Assembly (NCBI GenBank): GCA_011050685.1
Contig: DRFF01000020.1
Coordinates: 1 to 64,000, forward strand
Direction of reading: 5' to 3'
Length of the DNA: 64,000 bases
Source of the DNA: Aurantimonas coralicida
GTDB lineage: Bacteria; Pseudomonadota; Alphaproteobacteria; Rhizobiales; Rhizobiaceae
In this document: in pieces, positions 53,302 through 63,846 of the stretch
How positions within the stretch are numbered: position 1 is the first letter of the stretch
Layout of the letters: each line of letters opens with the position of its first letter
Made by a program: the position numbers and the translations under genes
The notes under the pieces: model-generated
Told to the model about the DNA's origin: nothing
Databases searched by the model: none
What the model saw: the letters and a program-made list of their open reading frames with translations, nothing else

Positions 53302-56300
53302 TTCAAAACCTGTCGTTTTTCAAGAAGCGCGATGATCCCGCGCAACGGGATCGACAGCCAGGCGGGCCGCATCGCCGCCTCGTAGCGAAGTTCGTAGAAA
53401 GCCTTCTGCAACACGAAGAGATCGAGCAGTTGCGCCGTGGCCGGATCGTCCAGCGCGATGCCGGAGGCCGCGCTCCAATGGACGAGGAAGCTCTCGGCCA
53501 CCTCGTCGCGCCAGCTTTCCGCCATCTCGCGCAGACGCTCCATCGTGGCGTCATCCGCCGGTCCCGCCTTGTCGCGGGCCGCGAAGGCGGCGTAATCGAA
53601 GGATCGCAGCATGCCCGCCACGTCCCTGAGCGGCGAGGATTTGCGCCGCCGCTCTTCGAGCGGGCGCCCCGGCTCACCCTCGAAATCGAGGATGACCACG
53701 TCATTCTTGGCGACCAACACCTGACCGAGATGGTAGTCGCCGTGGATACGGATCCGATGCGTCGATACCGCCAGGTGCGAAAAACCGTCAAACCAGGTCA
53801 GGATGTCCTTTTCCGCGCCGAGCAACCGCTCCACCCCGTCAGCCGCGGAATCACCGGCCGCGTGCCGCATGCGCGACAGCGCAACAAGCGTATCGCTCAC
53901 CTCGCGCTTGGCTTCCGCAACGATCTCGGCAAGCGCCGTCGCATCGATCGGCTCGGGATCGAAAGCGGCGTCGCCGGTCTTCGTCGCCAGCGCGGCGTGC
54001 ATCTCGCCGGTTCGTGTGCCGATGACCGCGCCGGGGTCGATCTGGATGGCCAGTTGCGGCTCTCCGCCGAGGGCTCCGAGGTCTGCGCTTTCATCGCCGG
54101 TCGGCTGCTGGCCATAGGCGTTATCGCGCAGATAGCGGGACAGCGCATCGGTAACCACCGTCCAGGCGTCGCCTTGATTCAACACTTGCTCGAACAGGGC
54201 GGCGACCGCCGTCCGGCTGCCGTCCTGGCGAACCAGTTCGATCGAGCCGAGCAGAGCGGGGGCTGCTTCGAAATTAGTCTTCTCGGTCAGGAAGCGCGTG
54301 ACCTCCAGTTCCGGCTGGATGCCGTCGCGCAAACGGCGATAGAATTTCAGGATCGCCTCCTGGCCGATTTGCAACGAGGTGTTCGACTGCTCGCCACTCA
54401 GCGCATGGATGTCGTCGGCCTCAACCCCGGCTGCCCGCGTCAGCGCCTCATGCGCCGATTGCGATGTCGCGATCACGAAGGCGCCGCCGGCGAGATCGAT
54501 CGTCTTGCCGTCGGCGATCATGGCCACCACGAGTTTGGCGAGATCGGGATCGCGTGCCCCGTCGACGACCGCGCCGATCCGCGGCCCCTGGCGGATCTTC
54601 ATCAAGGTGTAGGGAAGCATCGGCGCCTGATGATGGAGATTGTCTTCTCCCCACCTGGCGCTGAGCGGCAGCAGATAACGGTGCTCGCCCTCGGCCGTGG
54701 TCACGGTCAATTCGGTGAAGAGATGCCGCCGCGAACCCATCGGCGGAGGACCGAGCACGTCCACCCGCACCCTGCCCGGCCGCTCGGATTTGCCGGCGAA
54801 CCAACGCTGCCCCGCGATGAACTCCGGCAGAACGGATTCCATCTCTTGCTGGTTGCGCGTGTTGATCGTGCCGTGAAGGTCGTTGGCGGCGACAATCGTC
54901 GAGAAGGCCGGAAGCGGCGCCGGTTCGGTCGATTCGCGCCCCGAGGAGGCCAGGTCGAACCAGAAGAAACCGTAGGCCGGCAGCGTCAGAACGTAGCTTC
55001 CCGACCCCACTGTCGGAAACACCGAAAGACCGAGCATTTCCACCGGCGTCGCGCCGGCGTGGGTGGAGAGATCCAATTCCACCGCCTGGGCCGAACTCGA
55101 TAAATTGGCGACGCACAGGATGCGCTCACCGCCATATTCGCGCAGATAGGCGAGAATCTTGCGGTTGGAGGGATAAAGGAAGGTTATCTCCCCACGGCCA
55201 AACGCCTCCTTGGTACGCCGGACCTGAATCAGGCGCCGCATCCAGTTGAGCTGCGAGGACGGATTGTTGGACTGCGCCTCGACGTTGACCGCCTGATAGC
55301 CGTAGACCGGGTCCTGGATCACCGGCAGATAAAGCCGTTGCGGGTCGGCGCGGGAAAAGCCGCCATTGCGGTCGGCGGACCATTGCATCGGGGTGCGCAC
55401 GCCGTCGCGATCGCCGAGATAATAGTTGTCGCCCATGCCGATCTCGTCGCCGTAATAAATGGTCGGCGTGCCCGGCATCGACATCAACAGGGCGTTGAGG
55501 AGTTCCACCTTGCGCCGGTCGTTGCCCATCAGCGGCGCCAAGCGCCGGCGAATACCGAGATTGATCCGCGCCCGCGTATCGCTGGCATAGGTCGACCACA
55601 GATAGTCCCGCTCTTCCTCGGTGACCATTTCCAGCGTCAGCTCGTCATGGTTGCGCAGGAAGATCGCCCATTGGCAGTTTTCCGGGATTTCCGGCGTCTG
55701 CCGCATGATGTCGGTGATCGGGTGCCGGTCCTCCTGGGCCAGCGCCATGTACATGCGCGGCATCAGCGGGAAGTGGAACGCCATGTGGCATTCGTCGCCG
55801 TCGCCGAAATAGGGGTGCGTGTCCTCCGGCCACTGATTGGCCTCGGCCAACAGCATCCGGTCGGGATAGTGTTTGTCGAGATCGGTGCGGATGGCCTTCA
55901 GGACGACGTGGGTCTCGGGCAAATTCTCGTTGTTGGTGCCTTCCCGCTCGACCAGATAGGGAATCGCGTCGAGCCGCAGCCCGTCGACGCCCTTGTCCAG
56001 CCAGAAGTGCATGACCGACAGCACTTCCTCGAGAACCTTCGGATTGTCGAAGTTCAGATCCGGCTGGTGCGAATAGAAGCGGTGCCAGAAATACTGGCCC
56101 GCCACCGGGTCAAAGGTCCAGTTCGACGTCTCCGTGTCGAGGAAGATGATGCGGGTCTGGTCGTAGCCCTTGTCGTCATCGGCCCAGACGTAGAAATCGC
56201 GCTCGGGCGAGCCCTTCGGCGCGTTGCGCGCCGCCTTGAACCAAGGATGCTGGTCGGAGGTGTGATTGATGACCAACTCGGTGATCACCCGCAGTCCGCG

Positions 56301-56624
56301 CTTGTGCGCTTCCTCGATCAATCGCTCGATGTCGTCCAGATTGCCGTAGGACGGATTGACCGAGCGGTAGTCCGCGATGTCGTAGCCGTCATCGCGCAGC
56401 GGCGACGGATAGAACGGCAACAGCCAGATGGCCGTGACCCCGAGCTCCTGGACATAGTCCAGCCGGTCGAGCAGCCCGGCGAAGTCTCCGATCCCGTCGC
56501 CGTTCGAATCGGCGAAGGTCTTGACGTGGAGTTGGTAGATGATCGCATCCTTGTACCAGTCCATGGCCTCGGGATCGGGGCCCGGGGTCGGCTCGTTCGG
56601 AGCGATGGAGACTTGCTCGTTCAT
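53298..56624 (-). CDS. treS: Trehalose synthase fused to maltokinase (TreS-Pep2)
   Basis: This 1108-residue bifunctional protein interconverts trehalose and maltose and phosphorylates maltose to maltose-1-phosphate. The TreS part (residues 1-545) includes [41 protein letters not shown] (nucleophile Asp), [11 protein letters not shown] (Glu) and [13 protein letters not shown]. The kinase part (about 590-1108) has an [15 protein letters not shown]-cap, [11 protein letters not shown] near residue 960 and DFEGEPGRP near 980, the catalytic and metal sites of maltokinase. Mycobacteria keep these as separate TreS and Pep2 proteins; fusion is common in proteobacteria. It overlaps glgB and is 28 bases from glgE. 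Confidence 0.96.
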   Translation of the reverse strand: MNEQVSIAPNEPTPGPDPEAMDWYKDAIIYQLHVKTFADSNGDGIGDFAGLLDRLDYVQELGVTAIWLLPFYPSPLRDDGYDIADYRSVNPSYGNLDDIERLIEEAHKRGLRVITELVINHTSDQHPWFKAARNAPKGSPERDFYVWADDDKGYDQTRIIFLDTETSNWTFDPVAGQYFWHRFYSHQPDLNFDNPKVLEEVLSVMHFWLDKGVDGLRLDAIPYLVEREGTNNENLPETHVVLKAIRTDLDKHYPDRMLLAEANQWPEDTHPYFGDGDECHMAFHFPLMPRMYMALAQEDRHPITDIMRQTPEIPENCQWAIFLRNHDELTLEMVTEEERDYLWSTYASDTRARINLGIRRRLAPLMGNDRRKVELLNALLMSMPGTPTIYYGDEIGMGDNYYLGDRDGVRTPMQWSADRNGGFSRADPQRLYLPVIQDPVYGYQAVNVEAQSNNPSSQLNWMRRLIQVRRTKEAFGRGEITFLYPSNRKILAYLREYGGERILCVANLSSSAQAVELDLSTHAGATPVEMLGLSVFPTVGSGSYVLTLPAYGFFWFDLASSGRESTEPAPLPAFSTIVAANDLHGTINTRNQQEMESVLPEFIAGQRWFAGKSERPGRVRVDVLGPPPMGSRRHLFTELTVTTAEGEHRYLLPLSARWGEDNLHHQAPMLPYTLMKIRQGPRIGAVVDGARDPDLAKLVVAMIADGKTIDLAGGAFVIATSQSAHEALTRAAGVEADDIHALSGEQSNTSLQIGQEAILKFYRRLRDGIQPELEVTRFLTEKTNFEAAPALLGSIELVRQDGSRTAVAALFEQVLNQGDAWTVVTDALSRYLRDNAYGQQPTGDESADLGALGGEPQLAIQIDPGAVIGTRTGEMHAALATKTGDAAFDPEPIDATALAEIVAEAKREVSDTLVALSRMRHAAGDSAADGVERLLGAEKDILTWFDGFSHLAVSTHRIRIHGDYHLGQVLVAKNDVVILDFEGEPGRPLEERRRKSSPLRDVAGMLRSFDYAAFAARDKAGPADDATMERLREMAESWRDEVAESFLVHWSAASGIALDDPATAQLLDLFVLQKAFYELRYEAAMRPAWLSIPLRGIIALLEKRQVLK

Positions 56625-56652
56625 GTTGGTTGCAGCTTCCGGCGTTGGGGTG

Positions 56653-58689
56653 TCAGCGGGAGATCTTGAAGACGGCGTAGGGCCGGTCGTGCGGGTTCAT
56701 CCACCAGTGCTGGACCTTGCCCTTCCAGGCGAAGCTCTGACCGGTGACCATGTCCTCGACCATCACCGATCCGTCGTCCGGCAGCCCGAATTCCCATAAG
56801 GGCACCTCGAAATGGCCGCCCTGCGGCGCATGCGGATCGAGGGTGACGGCGAAGAGCAGGAAGGAGGAGAGGTCGGCCGTCCGCTTGCCGTAATAGAGGA
56901 TGTTGTCGTTGTGGAAATTGTAGAAGGCGAGGCTGCGGAAATCCTGCATCGCCTTTTCCGAGCGGCGCAGCCGGTTGAAGAAGGCGATGTCGTCGCGAAT
57001 GTTGCCCTCGGCCTTCCAGTCGAAGGCGCGAATCTCGTATTTCTCGGAGTTGAGATATTCCTCCTTGCCCGGAACCGGCAGGAACTCGCAGAGCTCGAAA
57101 CCCGAATAGACACCGTAATTGCCGGCGAGCGTCGCGGCCAGCGCGAGGCGGGTGCGAAACCCCGGCCGACCGCTGACCTGGAGATAGATCGGGTTGATGT
57201 CCGGCGTATTCACGAAAAAATTCGGCCGCATGTATTCGGCCGCTTCCGTGCGCGTCAGCTCGGTCAGATACTCGGTCAGCTCCGCCTTGGCGTTGCGCCA
57301 GGTGAAATAGGAATAGGACTGGTTGTAGCCGACCTTGCCGAGCCGCTTCATCACCTTCGGCCGGGTGAAGGCCTCGGCGAGGAACACCACGCCGGGATCG
57401 ACCTTGCGGACCTCCGCGATCATCCATTCCCAGAACGGAAACGGCTTGGTGTGGGGATTATCGACGCGGAAGATCCTGACGCCCTTGTCGAGCCAGAACA
57501 GGACGATGTCGCGCAGCTCGTACCAGATCGAGGGTAGCGCACCGCGATAGAAATGGACGTTGACGATGTCCTCGTACTTCTTCGGCGGGTTCTCGGCGAA
57601 TTTGATGGTGCCGTCCGGCCGCCAGTCGAACCATTCGGGGTGCTGCTTGATCCAGGGATGGTCCGGCGAGCACTGGATGGCGAAATCGATGGCGATTTCC
57701 AATCCATGCTGCTTGGCCGCCTCGACCAGCCGCGCGAAATCCCCGAAGCTGCCGAGTTCGGGATGGATGGCATCGTGGCCGCCCTCGTCCGAGCCGATCG
57801 CGTAAGGACTGCCGGGATCGTCAGGCCCCGGCGTCAGCGTATTGTTCTTGCCCTTGCGGTTGGTGCTTCCGATCGGATGGATCGGCGGAAAATACAGAAC
57901 GTCGAAGCCCATCTCCTGAATGTCGGGCAGACGCTGGATGACGTCGTCGAAGGTTCCGTGCCGGTTCACGTCGCCGGATTGCGAGCGCGGCATCAGTTCG
58001 TACCAGGCCGAAAACGCCGCCGCCGTCCGGTCGACCCAGACCGGCACGTCGATGTGATAGCGGGACAGATGCGTGCGGTGGCCGGCGGCGTCGAGCAGCG
58101 CGATCGTGTCGGCGGCCTGCATCAGCACGTACTGGCCGTCGGCGTCGCCCTTGGCGCTGAGCTTCTCCAGCTTCTCGTGAAGCTTCGCCACCGCCTTCTG
58201 ATCGGATTTGGAACCACGCCCTGACGTTGCGGCGTTTTTGACCAACTCACGCGCTTCGGTCAGTTCCAGGTCGCTCAGCTTGCCCGCGTCGCGCTTCTTC
58301 GTCGCCTCGTCGCGCCAGGTCGCATAAAGATCGCGCCAGGCGATGATCGAAAAGCGATAGGGACCCGGAACCTCGAAGACGATGTCCGCCGACCAGCGGT
58401 CGTTCGCGACGAATGTCAGTGGCGTCTCGCTCCAGGCCTCGTCGTCCGCCGAGCCGTAGACGACCGCTGCGGCGATTTCGTCGTGCCCGTCGGAAAACAC
58501 GTCGGCGGAGACGGTTAGCGGTTCGCCCTCGGCGCGCTTGACCGCGAAGCGTCCGCCATCGATCTCAGGCGCGACGCCCTCGATAGCGATGCGGTTTTCG
58601 GCCAGCGCCAGGAGGCGCGTTTCGCTCTCGGCAACCTTGGATGTCAAAGCTTTTTTCTGCTTGCGGGCTGCGGCGACGGGTTTGTCCAT
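56653..58689 (-). CDS. glgE: Alpha-1,4-glucan:maltose-1-phosphate maltosyltransferase
   Basis: GlgE adds maltosyl units from maltose-1-phosphate to a growing alpha-1,4-glucan. The 678-residue GH13 protein has an N-terminal beta domain (GRFAVKRAEGEPLTVSADVFSDGHD), then the barrel with GFDVLYFPPIHPIGSTNRKGKNN, EIAIDFAIQCSPDHPW, VRIFRVDNPHTKPFPFWEWMI (nucleophile Asp), VFLAEAFTRPKVM (Glu), and RPNFFVNTPDINP. These are specific for GlgE. It is the first gene of the glgE-treS/pep2-glgB operon, with its promoter in the 215 bases before FAH-family gene 58905. A hydrophilic, Lys/Arg-rich N-terminus of about 20 residues precedes the fold. Confidence 0.96.
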   Translation of the reverse strand: MDKPVAAARKQKKALTSKVAESETRLLALAENRIAIEGVAPEIDGGRFAVKRAEGEPLTVSADVFSDGHDEIAAAVVYGSADDEAWSETPLTFVANDRWSADIVFEVPGPYRFSIIAWRDLYATWRDEATKKRDAGKLSDLELTEARELVKNAATSGRGSKSDQKAVAKLHEKLEKLSAKGDADGQYVLMQAADTIALLDAAGHRTHLSRYHIDVPVWVDRTAAAFSAWYELMPRSQSGDVNRHGTFDDVIQRLPDIQEMGFDVLYFPPIHPIGSTNRKGKNNTLTPGPDDPGSPYAIGSDEGGHDAIHPELGSFGDFARLVEAAKQHGLEIAIDFAIQCSPDHPWIKQHPEWFDWRPDGTIKFAENPPKKYEDIVNVHFYRGALPSIWYELRDIVLFWLDKGVRIFRVDNPHTKPFPFWEWMIAEVRKVDPGVVFLAEAFTRPKVMKRLGKVGYNQSYSYFTWRNAKAELTEYLTELTRTEAAEYMRPNFFVNTPDINPIYLQVSGRPGFRTRLALAATLAGNYGVYSGFELCEFLPVPGKEEYLNSEKYEIRAFDWKAEGNIRDDIAFFNRLRRSEKAMQDFRSLAFYNFHNDNILYYGKRTADLSSFLLFAVTLDPHAPQGGHFEVPLWEFGLPDDGSVMVEDMVTGQSFAWKGKVQHWWMNPHDRPYAVFKISR

Positions 58690-58904
58690 GGACGGCCTTC
58701 AGGTTCAACAGTCAGGAAAGACGACGCGGAGGTAAACGCTACCGCGCGAAAAACTCCGAACCTTAAGGGATAGGAAACCTTTGTCCCATGTCCAGTCTCG
58801 GCTACCGGTACGGAATGCGAAATGACCCGCTCGATCAGATTAAGGGCCGAGACGGGCAGGTTGTTCCGGCGAATCCGGTGAAAGTCCCGCCGGCTTGACG
58901 CTGT

Positions 58905-59753
58905 TCACCCCGCGAAGGCCTGCACCGTCTGGCGTTGCTCGCCCAAGCCCCGGCCGCCCAGCGTGATGATGTCGCCGGGCTTGAGATAACGCTCCGGCTT
59001 CATTCCCATGCCGACGCCGGGCGGGGTTCCGGTGATGATCACATCGCCCGGCATCAGCCGCATGAATTGCGAGATGTAGGAGACCAGCGTGGTGATCGGG
59101 AAAATCATCGTCGCGGTCGAGCCGGTCTGCATGCGCTCGCCATTGACGTCGAGCCAGAGATCGACGGCCTGCGGGTCGCCGAGCGCATCGGGCGTGACCA
59201 GCCAGGGGCCGAGCGGGCCGAAGCTGGGGGCGCTTTTGCCCTTCATCCACTGCCCACCGCGCTGCGTCTGGAAGGTGCGCTCCGAGACGTCGTTGCACAG
59301 GCAAAAGCCGGCGACGTGGTCCATCGCCTGCGCTTCCGACACGTAGAGCGCCTCCTCGCCGATCACGATGGCGATCTCGACCTCCCAGTCGAGCCGGTCC
59401 GAACCTTTCGGGACGATCACATCGTCATGCGGCCCGACGATCGAAGAGGGCGCCTTGTTGAACAGGATCGGCTCCGCCGGAATGTCCATCCCGGACTCCT
59501 TGGCGTGATCGGCATAGTTGAGCCCCACCGCGATGAAGTTCCCGACCCGGCCGACCGGCGGGCCGATGCGATGCGACGGGTCCACTTTGGCCAAGCCCTT
59601 GGGATTGAGCGCGCGCAGCCGCTCAAGCGCCGCCCGAGAGAGCGTCTCGCCAGCAATATCCTCGACCTCCTCCGACAGATCGCGAAGAACGTTTTCGTCG
59701 TCGATCAGACCCGGCTTTTCCGCGCCGCTCTCGCCATATCGCACCAGTCGCAT
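58905..59753 (-). CDS. Fumarylacetoacetate hydrolase family protein
   Basis: This 282-residue protein has a short N-terminal domain and a C-terminal FAH fold. FIAVGLNYADHAKESGMDIPAEPILFNKAPSS gives the entry motif; DWEVEIAIVIG and EDV-type SERTFQTQRGGQWMKGKSAPSFGPLGPWLV hold the metal-binding acids and the catalytic Lys. TGTPPGVGMGMKPERYLKPGD closes the site. Family members cleave C-C bonds in 2-oxo acids or isomerise them; 2-hydroxyhepta-2,4-diene-dioate isomerase or ureidoglycolate lyase-like roles are possible. It is followed by guaD on the same strand, but its gene lies downstream by 126 bases, so any purine link is only suggested. Confidence 0.88.
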   Translation of the reverse strand: MRLVRYGESGAEKPGLIDDENVLRDLSEEVEDIAGETLSRAALERLRALNPKGLAKVDPSHRIGPPVGRVGNFIAVGLNYADHAKESGMDIPAEPILFNKAPSSIVGPHDDVIVPKGSDRLDWEVEIAIVIGEEALYVSEAQAMDHVAGFCLCNDVSERTFQTQRGGQWMKGKSAPSFGPLGPWLVTPDALGDPQAVDLWLDVNGERMQTGSTATMIFPITTLVSYISQFMRLMPGDVIITGTPPGVGMGMKPERYLKPGDIITLGGRGLGEQRQTVQAFAG

Positions 59754-59879
59754 CCGCTTCTCCCTTGCTTGCGGGCTTCAGGCCAGCACCATTTGGCGCC
59801 GTCGCCTTGTCTGCAGGGAAGATAGCCGCGAACACGCATTTGTCGCGGTGGGTGCGCGATATTTACCGGGTGCGACCTG

Positions 59880-61274
59880 CTACTGCGCCGCTTCGCCCGC
59901 CTGCTTTGAGCCTGTCAGAGGCGCATGGTCGGGACGCGGCGGCAATGGCTTCGAAGCCGCCGCCCCGCGGTCATAGAGGCGGTAGCCGTGCGCATAGGTC
60001 GCGACAGTGGCGCGTTCGTCGCCGAGGATCATTAGCACGAACAGCTCTTCCTCCAGGGTCTCGACCCGCGCCATGCGCCGGCGCATGGCCGAGGTCGCGC
60101 AAGTATCGAGGACGACGAGGTCGGCCTCGAGCCCCGGCGCGATGCGCCCAATCCGGTTGTCGAGCCCCATCGCCGCCGCGTTGCCGGCGGTCAGCATGTG
60201 GAAGGCGTCGAAGGCGGGCAGTTTCTGCCCCTGCAGCGCCAGCACCTTGTAGGCTTCGGCCGCCGTCCGCAGCATCGAATAGCTGGTGCCGCCGCCAATG
60301 TCGGTCGCGAGCCCCACCTTGATGCCGGCGGCGCGCGCGGCAGCGAGATCGAACAGCCCCGAGCCGAGGAAGAGGTTCGAGGTCGGACAGAACACTGCCG
60401 TTGCGCCCTTTTTGGCGAGCGCCTCGCGCTCGCGCTGCGACAAATGGATGCAGTGACCGAACAGCGCTCTGGGACGGACAAGGCCGAAGCGTTCGTAGAC
60501 TTCCGTATAGTCCTTCGACCAGGGGAACGCCTCCCGGACGAAGGCGATCTCGGCGGCATTCTCGGACAGGTGGGTCTGGATGTGGAGGTCGGGGTGCTCG
60601 ACCGCCAGCGCCTCGCAGGCTTCCAGTTGCGCTGCGCTCGAGGTCGGCGCGAAGCGCGGCGTGATGGCATAGTCAAGCCGGCCCTTGCCGTGCCATTGGC
60701 GGATCAGCGACTTGGACTGCTGATAGCCGGACTCGGCAGTGTCGAGCAACGCCGGCGGCGCGCCGCGATCCATCATCACCTTGCCGGCGACCATGCGCAG
60801 GCTCCGCCACGCCGCCTCGGTGAAGAACGCCTCGACGCTTTCGGGATGGGTGGTGCAATAGACGCCGGCCGTCGTCGTGCCGCTCGCCAGAAGCTCGTCG
60901 AGGAGGAACCGCGCGCCCTCGGCCGCCACCGCCGGGTCGCCGTAGCGGCTCTCCGCGGGAAAAGTGTATTTCGCCAGCCATTCCATCAACTCGGTGCCGT
61001 AGGAGGCGATCACCTGCGTTTGCGGCATGTGCAGATGCGGGTCGATGAAGCCGGGCATCACCAGATGCGGCCGGTGATCGGCGACCGGCGTTTCGGGCCG
61101 CAGTCTGGGCAGCAGCGTCGCGGCTTCGCCGACTTGGCGGATGATCCCCTTGTTGACGACGACCAGCCCGTCCGTGATGTAACGGACCGCCGCCCCCTCG
61201 CCCTCCTCGGCCGGGTCGGCGTCGAACCAGAGCAACCGCCCCCGGATCGCGATGCTGCCACCGACGCGTGTCAC
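59880..61274 (-). CDS. guaD: Guanine deaminase
   Basis: This 464-residue amidohydrolase converts guanine to xanthine and ammonia. The metal site is FIDPHLHMPQ (His80, His82), with further ligands in QTHLSENAAE, FGHCIHLS and TDIGGGTSYSML. SYGTELMEWLAKYTFPAESRY matches the guanine deaminase substrate region. The start is GTG at 61274, overlapping the puuD stop as GTGA; the frame is open upstream inside puuD, but that part is not family-like. It feeds xanthine to oxidation, while the neighbour handles urate, so both belong to purine catabolism. Confidence 0.94.
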   Translation of the reverse strand: MTRVGGSIAIRGRLLWFDADPAEEGEGAAVRYITDGLVVVNKGIIRQVGEAATLLPRLRPETPVADHRPHLVMPGFIDPHLHMPQTQVIASYGTELMEWLAKYTFPAESRYGDPAVAAEGARFLLDELLASGTTTAGVYCTTHPESVEAFFTEAAWRSLRMVAGKVMMDRGAPPALLDTAESGYQQSKSLIRQWHGKGRLDYAITPRFAPTSSAAQLEACEALAVEHPDLHIQTHLSENAAEIAFVREAFPWSKDYTEVYERFGLVRPRALFGHCIHLSQREREALAKKGATAVFCPTSNLFLGSGLFDLAAARAAGIKVGLATDIGGGTSYSMLRTAAEAYKVLALQGQKLPAFDAFHMLTAGNAAAMGLDNRIGRIAPGLEADLVVLDTCATSAMRRRMARVETLEEELFVLMILGDERATVATYAHGYRLYDRGAAASKPLPPRPDHAPLTGSKQAGEAAQ

Positions 61275-62539
61275 GGTTGCCCGCCGTCGGCGACATAGCG
61301 GCCGGAGCCGGATGCGATCCACGCGGCAAGGGTCTCGCGTTCGGCCGGTTCGAGGCCGGTGACGTTGCCGGGCGGCATGGCGTGGCTGCGCACGGCCTGA
61401 CGCTCGATCAGCGACGCGTAATGGATGATGTCGTCTCCCGTTTCCAGGCGGATATCCTTCGGTGCCGTCGCGAGCCCCGGCCACAGCGGCTCGCTGGCGT
61501 GGCACATGGAGCAGCGCGACAGCACGATCGCCTCCGCCTCGGCGAAATGCGGCGAGGCGGCCAGCGCGACGACCGGGTCGCCGTCCCACCGGCGCGACGC
61601 TTCCGCACCCTCACCGGACTTCGCCTCGGCCCGCCAGCCCGGCGCACCCGACAGGGTGATAACTGCGGCGAAGAGCAGACCGGCGACCGCCCAGCACCAC
61701 CAGAGCTGCCGACCGGTGGCGTGCATCGTGTTGAAGTAGTGCCGGATGACCGCGCCGATCAAAAGCACCAACCCGGCGATCGCCCAGTTCCACTCCGTCG
61801 CGAAGGCCAGCGGATAGTGGTTCGACAGCATCAGGAAGATAACCGGCAACGTCAGGTAATTGTTGTGCAGCGAGCGCTGCTTGGCTTCCTGGCCGAGCCG
61901 TGGCTCGGGTGTGCGGCCCGCCTTGAGGTCGGCGACGACGATCTTTTGGTTCGGGATGATGATGAGGAACACGTTGGCGGTCATCAGCGTCGCGATCATC
62001 GCGCCGGTGTGGAGCATCGCGCCACGGCCCGAGAAAACCTCCGAGAATAGGAAACTCGCCGCGACCACGTAAACGAACAGGACGGCGAGCAAGGCCGTGT
62101 CGTTCTTCTTCAGTGGCGACTTGCACAGCCGGTCATAGACCAGCCAGCCGAGCGCCAGCCCGCCAATGCCGAGCGCGCTCGCGCCCCAGACCGGCAGATC
62201 GGCCTTTGCGGGATCGATCAGATAGAGATCGGCGCCGACATAGTAGACCAGGAAAAGCAGCGCGAAGCCCGACAGCCAGGTGGAATAGCTCTCCCATTTG
62301 AACCAGGTCAGATCCTCCGGCATCGCTGGCGGCGCGACCATGTATTTCCGCAAATGGTAGAAGCCACCGCCATGCACCTGCCAGGCTTCGCCGCCGACGC
62401 CCTCGGGCAGTTCACGCGGCTTGCGCAGCCCGAGATCCAGCGCGATGAAATAGAAGGACGAGCCGATCCAGGCGATGGCGGTGACCACGTGCAGCCAGCG
62501 CACGGCGAAGCCCAGCCATTCGGAGAAATAGGTCCACAT
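61271..62539 (-). CDS. puuD: Membrane urate oxidase with cytochrome c domain (PuuD)
   Basis: PuuD-type urate hydroxylases are membrane enzymes that oxidise urate to 5-hydroxyisourate and pass electrons to a cytochrome. The 422-residue protein has about eight membrane helices (residues 8-320) with conserved His in FAVRWLHVVTAIAWIGSSFYF, WQVHGGGFYHLRKYMVAP and LPVIFLMLSNHYP. The C-terminal cytochrome c domain has CSMCH at 343-347 and the axial Met388 in HAMPPGN. It overlaps guaD by 4 bases. The heme would be placed on the periplasmic side and feed the respiratory chain, so no peroxide would be formed. Confidence 0.92.
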   Translation of the reverse strand: MWTYFSEWLGFAVRWLHVVTAIAWIGSSFYFIALDLGLRKPRELPEGVGGEAWQVHGGGFYHLRKYMVAPPAMPEDLTWFKWESYSTWLSGFALLFLVYYVGADLYLIDPAKADLPVWGASALGIGGLALGWLVYDRLCKSPLKKNDTALLAVLFVYVVAASFLFSEVFSGRGAMLHTGAMIATLMTANVFLIIIPNQKIVVADLKAGRTPEPRLGQEAKQRSLHNNYLTLPVIFLMLSNHYPLAFATEWNWAIAGLVLLIGAVIRHYFNTMHATGRQLWWCWAVAGLLFAAVITLSGAPGWRAEAKSGEGAEASRRWDGDPVVALAASPHFAEAEAIVLSRCSMCHASEPLWPGLATAPKDIRLETGDDIIHYASLIERQAVRSHAMPPGNVTGLEPAERETLAAWIASGSGRYVADGGQP

Positions 62540-62660
62540 TCGCGAGTTGCCTCGAAGCGCCGCCCCCTTGTCGCGGTGCCTCCTGATAGGTCTCGAATAA
62601 GGCTGTCATGCGCCCGCCGTTCAGGAGACGGGGAAGGCGCGAGCCTGTTGGGTTCGGTAT

Positions 62661-62690
62661 CGGCAAGGGGCGGCGAAGCGCCCCTTGCCG
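62661..62690 (-). other. Strong hairpin downstream of the BMP-family gene
   Basis: The 12-base arms CGGCAAGGGGCG and CGCCCCTTGCCG enclose a six-base loop. It lies 30 bases past the stop of the binding-protein gene on the minus strand and ahead of puuD. There is no T-tract, so it is more likely an RNA-stability or processing element that limits read-through. Confidence 0.6.
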
Positions 62691-62719
62691 TGTCGTCGGG
62701 CGCTTGAGAGCGCCGTGCC

Positions 62720-63814
62720 TCAGCTCTTCACGCCTTCGACGTACCAGTCCATCTTCAGAAGGTCTTCGTCCGACATGGCGTCGCCTTCCTGAACCTTCAC
62801 CTCGCCCGACTGGTCCTTGATCGGGCCGGTGAACACCTCGTAGGAGCCGGCCTTGGTGTCGTCGACGATCTTCTGCGCCGCTTCCTTCACGTCGGCGGGC
62901 ATCTTGTCGTTGAAGGGCGCCATCTCGACCTCGCCCTCCTTCATGCCGAGCCAGACATTGTCGGCCTTCCAGGTGCCATCGAGCATCGCCTGTACGCGCT
63001 CGACATAGTAAGGACCCCACTGGTCGACGATCGCCGTCATGTGGGCGTTGGGCGCGAAGCTGGTCATGTCCCAGGCCTGGCCGAAGGCGATCGCCCCGCC
63101 CTGCTCGGCGGCCTGCAGCGGTGCCGGCGAATCGGTGTGCTGGGTGATGACGTCGGCGCCCTGACTGAGCAGCGCCTTGGTCGCATCGGCCTCCTTGGCG
63201 GGATCGTACCAGGAGTTGACCCAGACCACCTGAGTCTCGAAATCCGGATTCACCGCCCGCGCCGCCAGCGTGAAGGCGTTGATGCCCATCACCACTTCCG
63301 GGATCGGGAAGGAGGCGATGTAGCCGGCCTTGCCGCTCTTTGACATCTTCCCGGCGATCGTGCCGAGCACTGCGCGACCCTCGTAGAAGCGGGAATTGTA
63401 AAGGCCCATATTGTCGGAGCCGGTCTGGTAGCCGGTCGCGTGCTCGAACTTCACGTCCGGGAACTGCTTGGCGACCTTGATGGTCGGGTTCATGAAGCCG
63501 AAGGAGGTGGTGAACACGATGTCGTTGCCGTCCTGGGCAAGCTGACGGATCACCCGCTCGGCGTCGGGCCCTTCCGCGACATTTTCGACAAAGGTGGTCT
63601 CGACCTTGTCGCCGAGCTTCTCCTCCAGATATTTGCGCCCCTGGTCGTGAGCATAGGTCCAGCCGAAATCGCCGACCGGGCCGACATAGACGAAGGCGGC
63701 CTTCACCTTGTCCTTTTTCTCGCCGTCCTGCGCGGTCGCCGGCAGGCCGAACGAGACTGCGGCAACGAGTGTGACGGCTCCTGCCATCAATCGGCGTCGA
63801 TTGGTGTTGAACAT
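62720..63814 (-). CDS. BMP-family ABC transporter substrate-binding protein
   Basis: This 364-residue periplasmic protein has a signal peptide (RRRLMAGAVTLVAAVSFGLPATAQ) and a BMP/PnrA-like binding fold: KVKAAFVYVGPVGDFGWTYAHDQGRKYLEEKLG, DIVFTTSFGFMNPTIKVA, and KAGYIASFPIPEVVMGINAFTLAARAVNP. Members bind nucleosides or purines. AAGGAG lies 8 bases before the ATG. It follows an ABC permease gene on the same strand with 32 bases between them, and purine catabolic genes lie downstream. Uptake of purines, nucleosides or related compounds is the likely role, though the exact ligand is not settled. Confidence 0.92.
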   Translation of the reverse strand: MFNTNRRRLMAGAVTLVAAVSFGLPATAQDGEKKDKVKAAFVYVGPVGDFGWTYAHDQGRKYLEEKLGDKVETTFVENVAEGPDAERVIRQLAQDGNDIVFTTSFGFMNPTIKVAKQFPDVKFEHATGYQTGSDNMGLYNSRFYEGRAVLGTIAGKMSKSGKAGYIASFPIPEVVMGINAFTLAARAVNPDFETQVVWVNSWYDPAKEADATKALLSQGADVITQHTDSPAPLQAAEQGGAIAFGQAWDMTSFAPNAHMTAIVDQWGPYYVERVQAMLDGTWKADNVWLGMKEGEVEMAPFNDKMPADVKEAAQKIVDDTKAGSYEVFTGPIKDQSGEVKVQEGDAMSDEDLLKMDWYVEGVKS

Positions 63815-63846
63815 CGCGGGACTCCTTGGGGTGGTTGGGGTTGCTG

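Noticed and set aside
58690-58800. EcfG-like promoter before glgE
   Set aside because: On the minus strand GGTTC and CGTTT are 19 bases apart. The -35 element has two mismatches to GGAAC and the spacer is too long.
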